Origin: Paulinella micropora
Lineage: Eukaryota > Cercozoa > Imbricatea > Euglyphida
NCBI GenBank assembly: GCA_009731375.1
Contig: BJOX01000189.1
Coordinates: forward strand, 613,477-657,932
Reading direction: 5' to 3'
Length of the DNA: 44,456 nucleotides
A program made the position numbers and the translations under genes. Shown in pieces: positions 1 to 9,677 of the stretch. Position 1 is the stretch's first letter. Every line of letters starts with the position of its first letter. Under the pieces are notes generated by a model, which saw nothing but the letters and a program-made list of their open reading frames with translations, was not told the DNA's origin and did no database searches.

Positions 1-3000
1 GGTAATTTGAATATAACAGGAGTTAATTTATTAAATACGAAAGATGTTGATACTTGGATATCTGAGCACGAAGACAATAATGATAAAGTGTCCGCGGATG
101 GCTCAATTAATACACACAGCGATGTTACAATAACGGGCACACCCGCCGATAACCAACTACTCATTTATAGCACGGGGCAATGGAGAAACACAAACTCACC
201 TTTTCTTAGATTAGACGGAACAGCAAACATGACGGGCGGATTAAATATGGGAGGATTTGCTATTTCAAATGTCGGTAATGTTGATGGTGTTGATGTTTCG
301 GCTCTTGATACTTCGGTGGTTAAACTAACGGGAGACCAAACCATACAGGGAATAAAATATTTACTACTTATTTGGGCGTAAAAGATTCAAATCCATTAAA
401 CACGGGTAAGTTATTCTTCAATTACAACAATAATATGGGTTCTATTTATTCGTCGGAGGCAGGTGGAGCAACGGGCTATCCACTAAGCATTGTTGGTTCT
501 TCCATACTTCTTGCTCCAACAACAGGGGGTGGAATAACATTGACGGGCAATGTTTTAAATTTTAACAGCACAACAGCAATCAGCGGACTTCCAGCACCAT
601 TCTACGATGGTGATGCTTCAACAAAAGCATACACAGATACGAAACTAGCAAAGGACGGCACAGTGGCTATGACGGGCAGTTTAAATATGGGTGGTTTTGC
701 TATTACAAATGTTGGTAATGTTGATGGTATTGATGTTTCTACCCTTGATACTTCTGTGGTCAAACTAACAGGAGACCAAACCATAGGAGGAATTAAAACA
801 TTTAGCAGTATAATAAATGCTAGTGCGGGGATTGATATGAAAAGTCAAAGCATAACAAATGTTAATCTTGTTGATGGTGTGGATGTTTCTACTCTTGACA
901 CTTCGGTGGTTAAACTAACAGGAGACCAAACCATAGCAGGGAATAAAAAATTTACATCAACTTTGGAAGTAAGTGGTTCATCCAATCCAACTACTTTTGA
1001 CGGCATTGGCATAGCCTTTGATACAAAAATAGGAATGATTGCCGCACAAAAAACAGCAACAGCGACTTGGTATCCGATACAAATAACGGGTTCGTATGTT
1101 GAGTTATATTCGGGTAATACTTTAATTATAACCGCAACTGGCACTACACTATCTTTGAATAACAACAAAATAACAAACTTAGCCACACCATCAGCAACAA
1201 CGGACGGAGCAAACAAAAGTTATGTGGATACATTAGACGGGCAAAATGTGAAACTAACAGGAAACCAAACCATAGCAGGAATTAAGACATATAGCAGTGG
1301 TGTTGAAATAACGGGAAATTCAATCAATTCAACAACAAAGGGCACATTTATCGTTTTCAATTCTACCAGTAATATCGGGTCAATTGCTAGTTTGGATATG
1401 AAAACTGCAACATATTACAACTTTGAAATTTCTGCGAAAAAAATAAGTTTTATTATTGACGGGACGATTGTCGGTTGGGTAAATGCTTCGGGGCTAGATT
1501 GTAATAGTAGCAAAATAGCCAACCTTGGAACTCCGACATTAGCAACGGACGGAGCGACAAAAGGGTATGCGGACACATTGGACGGGCAAAATGTAAAACT
1601 ATCAACAGACCAAACCATAACAGGAAGCAAAACATTTAATGGGGCGAGCACTGTGATAAAATATCTAACTTTAACGAACAATGCCGATTTTAATAATCAA
1701 ACTATCACTAATGGAGGAAATATAACATATAATGGGGCGAGGATATTAAACCAAAATGGAGGAGATATATTCTTTTCACAGACATCAGGAGATTATCAGT
1801 ATTTCTTATTTACTCTAAATACCGCTACAAGTGGAACCGCGAACCAACGAGGTTATGTATTTACGAATGTAGCATCTGATGTAAAAGGGGCGGGACTTTA
1901 TATTTCAAAACTTTTGGATAATAAAAGTGCTTCGTCTGACATTGTCCGTTTTAACAATGCTGGCGGTATGCGGTTTTATGGTGCTTTGGATATGAACTCA
2001 AACAACATAACAAATGGCGGAACAATAACAGGAACGACAATTACTTCAACCGCGGGGATATCAACGACGACACTAACCGCAAGCGGATTAATCACGGCAA
2101 ATGCGAGTATATCAACAACAACAGTAACCGCGAGTGGATTAATAACGGCAAATGCGGGGATATCAACAACGACATTGGCAACAAGCGACAAAATAACAAC
2201 AGCATCAGGCAAACCGATAATCATAGGCAACTCAACGAAAGGAGTGGGAGCGTCAGGTGGTTTAGAAATATACGGGACGGCTTCAAATATCGCAGGGGCA
2301 CACTTACAAGCAATAACAACGGCGGATGCTTATCCAACATTTCAATTATTGAATTGGGCACACGACAATGTCAATTTAAGTTTTGATGCTTATTTTGACG
2401 GCACGAACTGGAAATCATCTTCTGCGTCATCTAACTTTCTAATTCAAAAAGGTGTAAAACTCACTTTTTATTATAATTCAGGAACAACTGTGGGAAACAA
2501 TATATCTTACACTGAGGCGATGAACATTAATACATCAGGAGAGGTAGTCATCCCAACAGCATCCAGCGGTTTTTTAACCATACGAAAAAGACCCGCTTCT
2601 ACCGTTGACCCACAACTATATTTTAAATCGGGAGGATATACGAATTATGGAGTAATTGTTTCTTCTACTGGTTTGCTTCACGCTTGGACTACTTCAAACT
2701 CTACTACTGGCGAGCCGTCTGGTAGTTATAATTATATTCCGCTTAATGGTGCTTGGACAAACTCATCGGACAGGAGGCTAAAATCGGATATTAAAATGTT
2801 AGACTGCGGTGATTGTTGTGATAAACTTATGAAAATAAATTGTTGCTCATATTATTTGAAATCAGACGAGAAGAAAGAAAAAAAGAACCACGGATTTATC
2901 GCGGACGAAGTAAAAAAGATTTTTCCAGAATTTGTATCTGAAAGTGGAATGAAAGCGGAAGATGGAGATGGCTACCTTGAAGGCATAACATATACAAGTT

Positions 3001-3152
3001 TTATACCGATATTGGTTAGTGCTTTTCAACACATGGCAGAAAAGGTAGTTAATTTAGAAAAACAAAATAATAATCTCATGAATATACTACAAGACCAAGC
3101 AAACCAACTAGCAGAAATAAAAGTGGCCGTTTTTGATAATGTCAAACAATAA
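1..3152 (+). CDS. Fibre/spike protein with S74 intramolecular chaperone, 5' partial, one frameshift
   Basis: Frame 1 is open from the first base, so the gene starts upstream of the window. The protein is a repetitive trimeric-fibre type: units containing NMGGFAITNVGNVDG and KLTGDQTIxGIKTF recur at about 230-355, 680-800, 840-950, 1165-1290 and 1505-1635, some with the phage tail-fibre motif ATDGANKSYVD. A 14-residue unit (STTTLTASGLITAN) repeats around 2050-2200. The C-terminus (about 2760-3110) is a peptidase S74 / endosialidase-type chaperone with SDRRLK; the Ser at 2766-2768 and Lys at 2781-2783 match the autocleavage dyad spacing. It is followed by a terminal coiled coil. In this family the chaperone trimerises the fibre and then cuts itself off. 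Frames 1 and 3 join at the A4 run 354-357; one extra A would restore the recurring GIKxF motif. Likely role: host-recognition spike (inference). Confidence 0.85.
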
Positions 3153-3492
3153 TACAACCAGACTTCATAGACCCCCACCTATTATGGATATGGATGGCGA
3201 ACTAACTCCCGAATTAAAGTCTCGTGTTCTTGAAGTAGAACTAAAGACTGAGGAGAAAAAAGTAGAGCACGAATTGGAAAATAACTGGAATTGTTGTTGT
3301 ATAAAAAAGAGACCAACCGACAGCCGACTTATTAAATACTTATTTCAAATTGGTATCATTATCTCCATTATAACCCTTTGTATCGTAAGGCTATCTGAAA
3401 AGAACTTGCCTTGTGAGGTCGCTAATACTTATGTCGGAATCCTAACACTATTGATTGGCATTTGCCTTCCATCACCTTCTTCAAAGAAGTGA
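3139..3492 (+). CDS. Small membrane protein, unknown function
   Basis: The 117-residue ORF starts at ATG 3139 and overlaps the last 14 bases of the fibre gene, which argues for coupled organisation. The N-terminal half is hydrophilic and charged, with an ELTPELKSRVLEVELKTEEKK helix and a CCC cluster before a basic stretch. Two hydrophobic segments follow (around YLFQIGIIISIITLCIV and YVGILTLLIGICL), so it is probably a two-pass membrane protein. I recognise no family. A virion-membrane or fibre-associated role is only suggested by its position. Confidence 0.65.
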   Translation: MSNNNTTRLHRPPPIMDMDGELTPELKSRVLEVELKTEEKKVEHELENNWNCCCIKKRPTDSRLIKYLFQIGIIISIITLCIVRLSEKNLPCEVANTYVGILTLLIGICLPSPSSKK

Positions 3493-3747
3493 GCACTCGT
3501 ATAAGTGTATTTTATTCCATGAAGCATCACTACCCGAATACATTAAAGGAAGGGCTTCATCAAAACTAACACACCAATCACTAAAAGGTTTATACACACA
3601 TTTAAATTTAGTTTCTATTCCTTGCTTTATATAATAAGCACAACTCTCATTTTTTTTCTCACTGACCCGCGAGTAAAAGTCGCAGGCAGTCCGAGCATAA
3701 ATATTAATTAATAAAAAGTTTATTAGCACTAATATAGAGTACATCAT
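3481..3747 (-). CDS. Possible small secreted Cys-containing protein
   Basis: An 88-residue minus-strand ORF begins with a signal-peptide-like segment (MMYSILVLINFLLINIYA) followed by a soluble region with five cysteines. It fills an otherwise empty 254-base interval. Its start codon (3745-3747) overlaps the start codon of the plus-strand gene at 3746, so the two genes would share a bidirectional start region. It is the only minus-strand candidate among the plus-strand structural genes, which lowers confidence. No family recognised. Confidence 0.4.
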   Translation of the reverse strand: MMYSILVLINFLLINIYARTACDFYSRVSEKKNESCAYYIKQGIETKFKCVYKPFSDWCVSFDEALPLMYSGSDASWNKIHLYECSLL

Positions 3748-4216
3748 GGCTGACTATAAATACCAAAAGATTATTTTTCTGAGCAATGATTTTGCTGGAG
3801 GAAGCAAAACATTTAATAAAAATATTCAAATGTCATTCACACCCACCAAAATGAATGTAAAATTTATCCACTATATGAACGACCAGACCGAAACCAAAAC
3901 CAGAATTCTTTATATGGACAGAATTGGAATTATTGGAACATTTGCGGATAGCACCACAGCAAACATTTCAAATCTCGGNNNNNNNNNNNNNNNNNNNNNN
4001 NNNNNNNNNNNNNNNNNNNNNNNNNNNNNNNNNNNNNNNNNNNNNNNNNNNNNNNNNNNNNNNNNNNNNNNNNNNNNNNNNNNNNNNNNNNNNNNNNNNN
4101 NNNNNNNNNNNNNNNNNNNNNNNNNNNNNNNNNNNNNNNNNNNNNNNNNNNNNNNNNNNNNNNNNNNNNNNNNNNNNNNNNNNNNNNNNNNNNNNNNNNN
4201 NGAATTTCTAGGATAG
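3746..4216 (+). CDS. Unknown virion-module protein, interrupted by gap
   Basis: The ORF begins MADYKYQKIIFLSND and encodes about 77 residues rich in beta-strand-like segments before an N run at 3979-4201. If the gap size is right, the frame exits the gap and stops at 4216, giving about 156 residues. AATATAG lies about 15 bases upstream of the ATG, resembling the TATA-like motifs before other genes of the element. Its place just before the packaging ATPase suggests a structural or morphogenesis role, but no family is recognised. Confidence 0.55.
   Translation: MADYKYQKIIFLSNDFAGGSKTFNKNIQMSFTPTKMNVKFIHYMNDQTETKTRILYMDRIGIIGTFADSTTANISNLXXXXXXXXXXXXXXXXXXXXXXXXXXXXXXXXXXXXXXXXXXXXXXXXXXXXXXXXXXXXXXXXXXXXXXXXXXXEFLG
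3979..4201. other. Assembly gap (N)
   Basis: 223 unknown bases inside the preceding ORF. Confidence 0.99.
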
Positions 4217-4262
4217 TTATCAACTACACTCTCATTCGTTTCACTCATTCTCGTTTGTTGAT

Positions 4263-4357
4263 AACCATCGAAAACCGATTTATTTTAAACAATAAAGAAA
4301 AAACGATGGTTTAGAATAAGAGAGAGTGCGACAGCACGAATCGCAATTCTAAACTAT
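4263..4357 (+). ncRNA. Structured intergenic element, copy A
   Basis: This stretch before the packaging ATPase can fold into three nested or adjacent hairpins: AACCATCG (4263-4270) with CGATGGTT (4304-4311), TTTAGAAT (4310-4317) with ATTCTAAA (4346-4353), and GTGC/GCAC around a GACA loop (4326-4337). It matches 5589-5686 over about 95 bases. One stem position changes from C-G to A-T between copies, which keeps the pairing. Copy A also has GTTATCAAC and GTTGATAAC arms upstream (about 4217-4264). It could be a conserved 5' leader, a small RNA, a transcription end signal or a recombination site. Confidence 0.55.
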
Positions 4358-4359
4358 CA

Positions 4360-5181
4360 ATGGAAAAGATTAACAATGTCAAAGTTAAGCCCGTGAAGCA
4401 GGATGGAAACGGAGATAAAAAAGCAAAAGGTTATAAATTATTCAATGAGCCGTATGCTAACATATTTCTACTTGCTAGAAAGAAGAGCGGTAAGACGACA
4501 GCACTCTTTGAAATACTGAAACGGACAACAGACAGAAAAACCCATATTGTCATTATTGCTTCAACAATACACAAGGACTACATTTATAAAGCGATGGTAA
4601 AGCACTTTAAGAGCAGAGGCAACCCGATGGCAATATATACCTTTCTTAAATCAGATGGTGTAAATGTCATTGATTATGAGTTAGACAAACTGAACAGACA
4701 TGACGAGCAACACGAAGGAGAAGTAAAACAGGACAAAGAAGAAATAGAGAAGCCACAATTTCTTTATTTTGGAAAAGAAGAAAAAAAGAAACAGAGCACC
4801 GCAGAGGCAAAAGAAAGGCAGAGTAAATATATATCTCCAGAGGTAGTTTTTGTTTTGGATGATTTAGGTAGTGGATTAAGAGACAAATCCGTAAGTGATT
4901 TGTTAAAAAAGAACAGACACTATAAATCAAAGGTTATTATGTCAAGCCAGTATTTAAACGACCTACGGCCAGAAGCCATTAAGCAGTTAGATTATCTATT
5001 AATCTTTCCGGGGCAATCTCAGGACAAAATGGAACTCGTGTATAAACACTTAGACTTATTTTTTGACTTTGGTTACTTTCTTCAAAAGTATCACGAAGCA
5101 TCAAAGGAGAGATTTAATTTTCTTTATGTTTCAAGTGTTGATGATGAGTTAAGAAAAAATTTTGCTTATCGCTTGAAATGA
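4360..5181 (+). CDS. FtsK/HerA-type genome-packaging ATPase
   Basis: The 273-residue protein has a P-loop (ARKKSGKTT, residues 39-47) after a hydrophobic strand, and a Walker B strand VVFVLDDLG (162-170) followed by SGLRDKSVSDLLKKNRHYKSKVIMSSQYLNDL, the sensor-like segment typical of A32/FtsK-HerA packaging ATPases. Size and motif order fit the PLV/virophage/NCLDV family that pumps DNA into the capsid. A lysine- and glutamate-rich insertion lies between the motifs (about 115-160). The ATG directly follows the structured element at 4263-4357. The stop overlaps the next long frame at 5178, but that next gene more likely starts at 5235. The ORF is intact. Confidence 0.9.
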   Translation: MEKINNVKVKPVKQDGNGDKKAKGYKLFNEPYANIFLLARKKSGKTTALFEILKRTTDRKTHIVIIASTIHKDYIYKAMVKHFKSRGNPMAIYTFLKSDGVNVIDYELDKLNRHDEQHEGEVKQDKEEIEKPQFLYFGKEEKKKQSTAEAKERQSKYISPEVVFVLDDLGSGLRDKSVSDLLKKNRHYKSKVIMSSQYLNDLRPEAIKQLDYLLIFPGQSQDKMELVYKHLDLFFDFGYFLQKYHEASKERFNFLYVSSVDDELRKNFAYRLK

Positions 5182-5234
5182 ATAAAAATTTGGAATTAAT
5201 TATTTTTTCTATATTATATAATCATCTATCTTTT

Positions 5235-5561
5235 ATGGTAGTTAAAACAACTCGTGTTGAAGTCATTCCAACAATCGGCAAACGAACTATTAACTCAAGC
5301 ACCAACATGGCTGGAGGTAAAAAGAAGACTGGTCGCAAGAAGAAGCAAGGAGGCAAGGGACAGGCTGGCGGTAAAATTAACTTGCAAAAAGTTGGCAAAA
5401 CCGCAATGGCCGTTGATAAATTTCTTCGCGGTAATAAGTTAATCTCAAGGACTGCGGGAGCATTAAGTAGTGTCGGGGTGCCTTACGCAGGTAGTGTAGG
5501 TGCTGTAGCATCAAGACTGGGGTATGGTAAGCAGAGAGGACGTGGAGCACTCAAATTCTAA
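5235..5561 (+). CDS. Small basic virion/core protein
   Basis: ATG 5235 is chosen because an AT-rich TATTATATAAT stretch lies just upstream; a longer frame to 5178 overlaps the ATPase, and an internal ATG at 5307 is possible. The product (108 residues) has a lysine/glycine-rich block (GGKKKTGRKKKQGGKG) followed by a Gly/Ala-rich amphipathic or hydrophobic segment (GALSSVGVPYAGSVGAVASRLGYG) and an RGRG tail. The composition resembles the small basic core or membrane-active peptides of adenovirus- and Polinton-like virions, which bind DNA or the inner capsid. The exact role is inferred from composition and position only. Confidence 0.7.
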   Translation: MVVKTTRVEVIPTIGKRTINSSTNMAGGKKKTGRKKKQGGKGQAGGKINLQKVGKTAMAVDKFLRGNKLISRTAGALSSVGVPYAGSVGAVASRLGYGKQRGRGALKF

Positions 5562-5588
5562 ATGATATTTGTTTCAGACTACGTCTTC

Positions 5589-5686
5589 AACAAACATCGA
5601 AACCCAGTTTATTTTTTGGAAAAAGAAGAAACGATGTTTTAGAATAAGTGAGAGTGCGACAGCACGAAACGCAATTCTAAAATATC
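5589..5686 (+). ncRNA. Structured intergenic element, copy B
   Basis: This is the second copy of the element at 4263-4357, lying before the protease gene. Paired arms are AAACATCG (5592-5599) with CGATGTTT (5632-5639), TTTAGAAT (5638-5645) with ATTCTAAA (5674-5681), and GTGC/GCAC (5654-5665). The core AGAGTGCGACAGCACGAA is identical in both copies although neither copy appears to be coding. Copy B happens to lie in an open frame upstream of the protease ATG; copy A does not continue into its gene that way, so coding is an unlikely cause of the conservation. Confidence 0.55.
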
Positions 5687-5715
5687 AAGGAAATATTTTT
5701 TGTTTAAAATATACG

Positions 5716-7815
5716 ATGGTTGCTAAAACCAAAAAAACAAAGAAACAGAAATTAAGACCCCCGCGGGTTTATAGGAATAAAAGCGGGAAGCCGTATATTA
5801 TCCAGAAGGGTAAAAAATATTATCTTAATTTCGGTAAAAAGACAAATGATATGAGCACACTTCAAATTGTTAAACTTTTTATGAAATACTTAAGCAGACC
5901 AAAATCAAAGCGAGCACCTAAGCGAAAAGAAGACTTAAGAAAAGTCCAGAGTTTGTCGGAGATTGAGCAAAATACTAGAACCGCCATTAATGACCACTTA
6001 GACAAACTCAGAAAGGAGAAATACGAAAAGATTGATGAGATTGACCAAAAAGAGAAAAAAGCACGAGTTGATGCTGAAGAAGAAAAGAAGAGGCAAGAAA
6101 GAAAAGACATAGCAGATGCTAAGGAAAGGCAGGATGAGTTAGCAAGGATACACCGCAATGAACTATCCGATATCAAGGAACGACAAGAACAAAAAGCCAG
6201 AGAACTAAGAAGGGAGCAAAAACTCATAGATGATGTAAAATATGAAGAAGATAGAAAAAATAGGATACAAGCATTACCACCGCCACCACAATATCAATAT
6301 ATTATGCCACCACAGCAGGGACAACCACAAGCACCGCCATTAGGAGCACCACCACAAGCACCGCCATTACCTAATTTAGGAGATGAAGCACCATTGAAAA
6401 CGAAAGAGCAATATGAGGAAGAAAAAAAGCAAAAGCAGAAAGATATTGAAACACTGAAATTAGCAGGATATACAGATAAGTTCATAAAAAAGATGAGTCG
6501 TAAAGACTTACAAAAAGCCAGTCAAGATATTCAGATGGCTATAGCCACAGCGACATCTTTAGAGGAACAGAAAAAGTTAGCAGAAGAATATAAAGAAAAA
6601 CTTGAAAAGGAAGAAAAGAAAGCAGAAGAAAAGGGTAAGCATTTTGAACATTTACAAATTAATCAATTTTTGATCTCAGCATTTTCAAAAACTCATCACC
6701 CAAATATTACTATAAAAGAGTTAGCACAGGCTTTAAAAAAGAGACTAGATAGTGATGGACATAAAAAATTAAATTACAAAGACACTTCAAAGTGGATTAT
6801 TGACATGATTAAAAGGTTTAATATTGATGTTGGAAATGAAAAGGAAAACGTAAAAAGAAAAGTAGCGGATTATGCTAGATATGAAGATTATATGGGTATT
6901 AATGAGCAAAAAGGTAGTGGAGCAAAGACATTAGAAGAATTAATTGATAAAGTATTTTCAATAGCAAAAATAAAAAAATACTTAGCCCGCAAAGATTGGA
7001 AACACACAATGAATAAAAAGGACTTTGTAAATACTCTAACGAACAAAATGACGATATACCCAAATGTTGATAAACAAGTTTCAACGGATTTAAATATTGA
7101 CGAGGGGATGCCTCCCCCTAACATAACCTCTACGATTACCCCGCCATTAGAGCCACGGCCACAGCAACCAGAGCCAGAGACAATACCCCCGAGAACAAGT
7201 TCTGCGGAGCAGAACATCGTGGCAAAGCCACTCATCGCGGAGACGCCACAGCAAGAGGAGCCACAGCAACAACAGCAAGAGGAGCCACAGGAACAGCAAC
7301 AGGAAGGAGAGGGGCGGGGACTAACGACCAACGAAATAGACGACATAATGAAAAAATATGAATGGTATTTAGGAACAATTGCCAGCGATGAAATTCATAG
7401 GCTAAATCCAGAAAAAAGAAGGCAATACGGATTTATTATGAATACTGACCCGAGCAATAAAAAAGGACAACACTGGATGGCTATATGGGTAAGTCTAAAT
7501 AAAGATAGGAGTGTTGAAGTGTATGACCCGCTAGCAGAATATCAACCGACGGAAGACTTTCAACAACAAATGAAACGGCTAATTGACCGAAGTAATCCTG
7601 ATAGTTATTTATTGATGAAGGTCAATCAAGTAAAACAACAATCTGATACGAGCGACACATGTGGATGGCACTCAATGCGGTTTCTTTTAGAGCGAGCAAA
7701 AGGCGTAAGGTTTAAATTCGCCAGTGGCTACACAGATTTGAAAGAAGACGAAGCAGAAAAATTAAAAGCACAGAATGGATATGGTGATGGTGAGGGATTT
7801 AATATATTCATCTAA
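5716..7815 (+). CDS. Adenain/Ulp1-type maturation cysteine protease with long coiled-coil N-terminus
   Basis: ATG 5716 is preferred: ATATACG and a T-rich stretch lie just upstream and the N-terminus is strongly basic (MVAKTKKTKKQK). The protein has 699 residues. Order: basic N-terminus with a YIIQKGKKYYLNFGKK segment, a charged coiled coil (about 75-180), a Pro/Gln-rich repeat (APPLGAPPQ, about 190-220), another helical region, a Gln/Glu/Pro-rich linker, and a C-terminal protease domain. The catalytic set is visible: His in GQHWMAIW (7471-7473), Asp in VEVYDPL (7525-7527), and Gln (7639-7641) seven residues before Cys in DTCGWH (7660-7662), the adenain spacing. Such proteases cleave virion precursors during maturation. 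About 500 extra N-terminal residues suggest a scaffold or core function in the same chain (inference). Confidence 0.88.
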   Translation: MVAKTKKTKKQKLRPPRVYRNKSGKPYIIQKGKKYYLNFGKKTNDMSTLQIVKLFMKYLSRPKSKRAPKRKEDLRKVQSLSEIEQNTRTAINDHLDKLRKEKYEKIDEIDQKEKKARVDAEEEKKRQERKDIADAKERQDELARIHRNELSDIKERQEQKARELRREQKLIDDVKYEEDRKNRIQALPPPPQYQYIMPPQQGQPQAPPLGAPPQAPPLPNLGDEAPLKTKEQYEEEKKQKQKDIETLKLAGYTDKFIKKMSRKDLQKASQDIQMAIATATSLEEQKKLAEEYKEKLEKEEKKAEEKGKHFEHLQINQFLISAFSKTHHPNITIKELAQALKKRLDSDGHKKLNYKDTSKWIIDMIKRFNIDVGNEKENVKRKVADYARYEDYMGINEQKGSGAKTLEELIDKVFSIAKIKKYLARKDWKHTMNKKDFVNTLTNKMTIYPNVDKQVSTDLNIDEGMPPPNITSTITPPLEPRPQQPEPETIPPRTSSAEQNIVAKPLIAETPQQEEPQQQQQEEPQEQQQEGEGRGLTTNEIDDIMKKYEWYLGTIASDEIHRLNPEKRRQYGFIMNTDPSNKKGQHWMAIWVSLNKDRSVEVYDPLAEYQPTEDFQQQMKRLIDRSNPDSYLLMKVNQVKQQSDTSDTCGWHSMRFLLERAKGVRFKFASGYTDLKEDEAEKLKAQNGYGDGEGFNIFI

Positions 7816-7839
7816 AAAATATTATTTGTTATATACAAT

Positions 7840-7931
7840 NNNNNNNNNNNNNNNNNNNNNNNNNNNNNNNNNNNNNNNNNNNNNNNNNNNNNNNNNNNNN
7901 NNNNNNNNNNNNNNNNNNNNNNNNNNNNNNN
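7840..7931. other. Assembly gap (N) between two protease copies
   Basis: 92 unknown bases. The left side ends exactly where the penton gene would begin (ending TATATACAAT, as at 9670-9679). The right side restarts in mid-protease, so the gap looks like two overlapping contigs placed end to end. Confidence 0.95.
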
Positions 7932-9655
7932 CTAAGGAAAGGCAGGATGAGTTAGCAAGGATACACCGCAATGAACTATCCGATATCAAGGAACGACAAG
8001 AACAAAAAGCCAGAGAACTAAGAAGGGAGCAAAAACTCATAGATGATGTAAAATATGAAGAAGATAGAAAAAATAGGATACAAGCATTACCACCTCCACC
8101 ACAATATCAATATATTATGCCACCACAGCAGGGGCAACCACAAGCACCGCCATTAGGGGCACCACAACAAGCACCGCCATTAGGAGCACCACCACAAGCA
8201 CCGCCCTTACCTAATTTAGGAGATGAAACACCATTGAAAACGAAAGAGCAATATGAGGAAGAAAAAAAGCAAAAGCAGAAAGATATTGAAACACTGAAAT
8301 TAGCGGGATATACAGATAAATTCATTAAAAAGATGAGTCTCAAAGACTTACAAAAAGCCAGTCAAGATATTCAGATGGCTATAGCCACAGCAACGACTTT
8401 AGAAGAACAGAAAAAATTAGCAGAAGAATATAAAGAAAAACTTGAAAAGGAAAAAAAGAAAGCGGAAGAAAGTGGTAAGCATCTTGAAAATTTACAAATT
8501 AATCAATTTTTAATCTCTGCATTTTCAAAAACTTATCACCCAAACATTACTATAAAAGAGTTAGCACAGGCTTTAAAAAAGAGACTAGATAGTGATGGAC
8601 ATAAAAAATTAAATTACAAAGACACTTCAAAGTGGATTATTGACATGATTAAAAGGTTTAATATTGATGTTGGAAATGAAAAGGAAAACGTAAAAAGAAA
8701 AGTAGCGGATTATGCAAGATATGAAGATTATATGGGTATTAATGAGCAAAAAGGTAGTGGAGCAAAGACATTAGAAGAATTAATTGATAAAGTATTTTCA
8801 ATAGCAAAAATAAAAAAATACTTAGCCCGCAAAGATTGGAAACACACAATGAATAAAAAGGACTTTGTAAATACTCTAACGAACAAAATGACGATATACC
8901 CAAATGTTGATAAACAAGTTTCAACGGATTTAAATATTGACGAGGGGATGCCTCCCCCTAACATAACCTCTACGATTACCCCGCCATTAGAGCCACGGCC
9001 ACAGCAACCAGAGCCAGAGACAATACCCCCGAGAACAAGTTCTGCGGAGCAGAACATCGTGGCAAAGCCACTCATCGCGGAGACGCCACAGCAAGAGGAG
9101 CCACAGCAACAACAGCAAGAGGAGCCACAGGAACAGCAACAGGAAGGAGAGGGGCGGGGACTAACGACCAACGAAATAGACGACATAATGAAAAAATATG
9201 AATGGTATTTAGGAACAATTGCCAGCGATGAAATTCATAGGCTAAATCCAGAAAAAAGAAGGCAATACGGATTTATTATGAATACTGACCCGAGCAATAA
9301 AAAAGGACAACACTGGATGGCTATATGGGTAAGTCTAAATAAAGATAGGAGTGTTGAAGTGTATGACCCGCTAGCAGAATATCAACCGACGGAAGACTTT
9401 CAACAACAAATGAAACGGCTAATTGACCGAAGTAATCCTGATAGTTATTTATTGATGAAGGTCAATCAAGTAAAACAACAATCTGATACGAGCGACACAT
9501 GTGGATGGCACTCAATGCGGTTTCTTTTAGAGCGAGCAAAAGGCGTAAGGTTTAAATTCGCCAGTGGCTACACAGATTTGAAAGAAGACGAAGCAGAAAA
9601 ATTAAAAGCACAGAATGGATATGGTGATGGTGAGGGATTTAATATATTCATCTAA
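7932..9655 (+). CDS. Second, 5'-truncated copy of the coiled-coil protease
   Basis: 7932-9679 repeats 6119-7839. It differs by scattered substitutions in the first 600 bases, by one extra 27-base proline repeat unit (APQQAPPLG), and is nearly or fully identical after about 8,540. The protease domain and its His, Asp, Gln and Cys are intact, but the first 135 or so codons are missing at the gap. Unmerged contigs from two alleles or two integrated copies explain this best, since the left copy also ends with the penton promoter. A real tandem duplication is the alternative. Confidence 0.75.
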
Positions 9656-9669
9656 AAAATATTATTTGT

Positions 9670-9677
9670 TATATACA
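9670..9677 (+). promoter_or_regulatory. TATATACA motif before penton gene
   Basis: TATATACA directly abuts ATG 9678, preceded by TTTGT. The same octamer lies at 12180-12187, four bases before ATG 12192, after TTTTTTGTT. A related AATATACG precedes ATG 5716. Likely a viral promoter with a very short leader. Confidence 0.5.

Noticed and set aside
350-380. Programmed frameshift in the fibre gene
   Set aside because: There is no slippery heptamer or downstream structure. A missing base in A4 restores the repeated GIKxF motif, so an indel or error is simpler.
5569-5715. N-terminal extension of the protease through the structured element
   Set aside because: The frame lacks an ATG start and crosses the conserved non-coding element. 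The basic MVAKTKKTKK start at 5716 has its own TATA-like motif.
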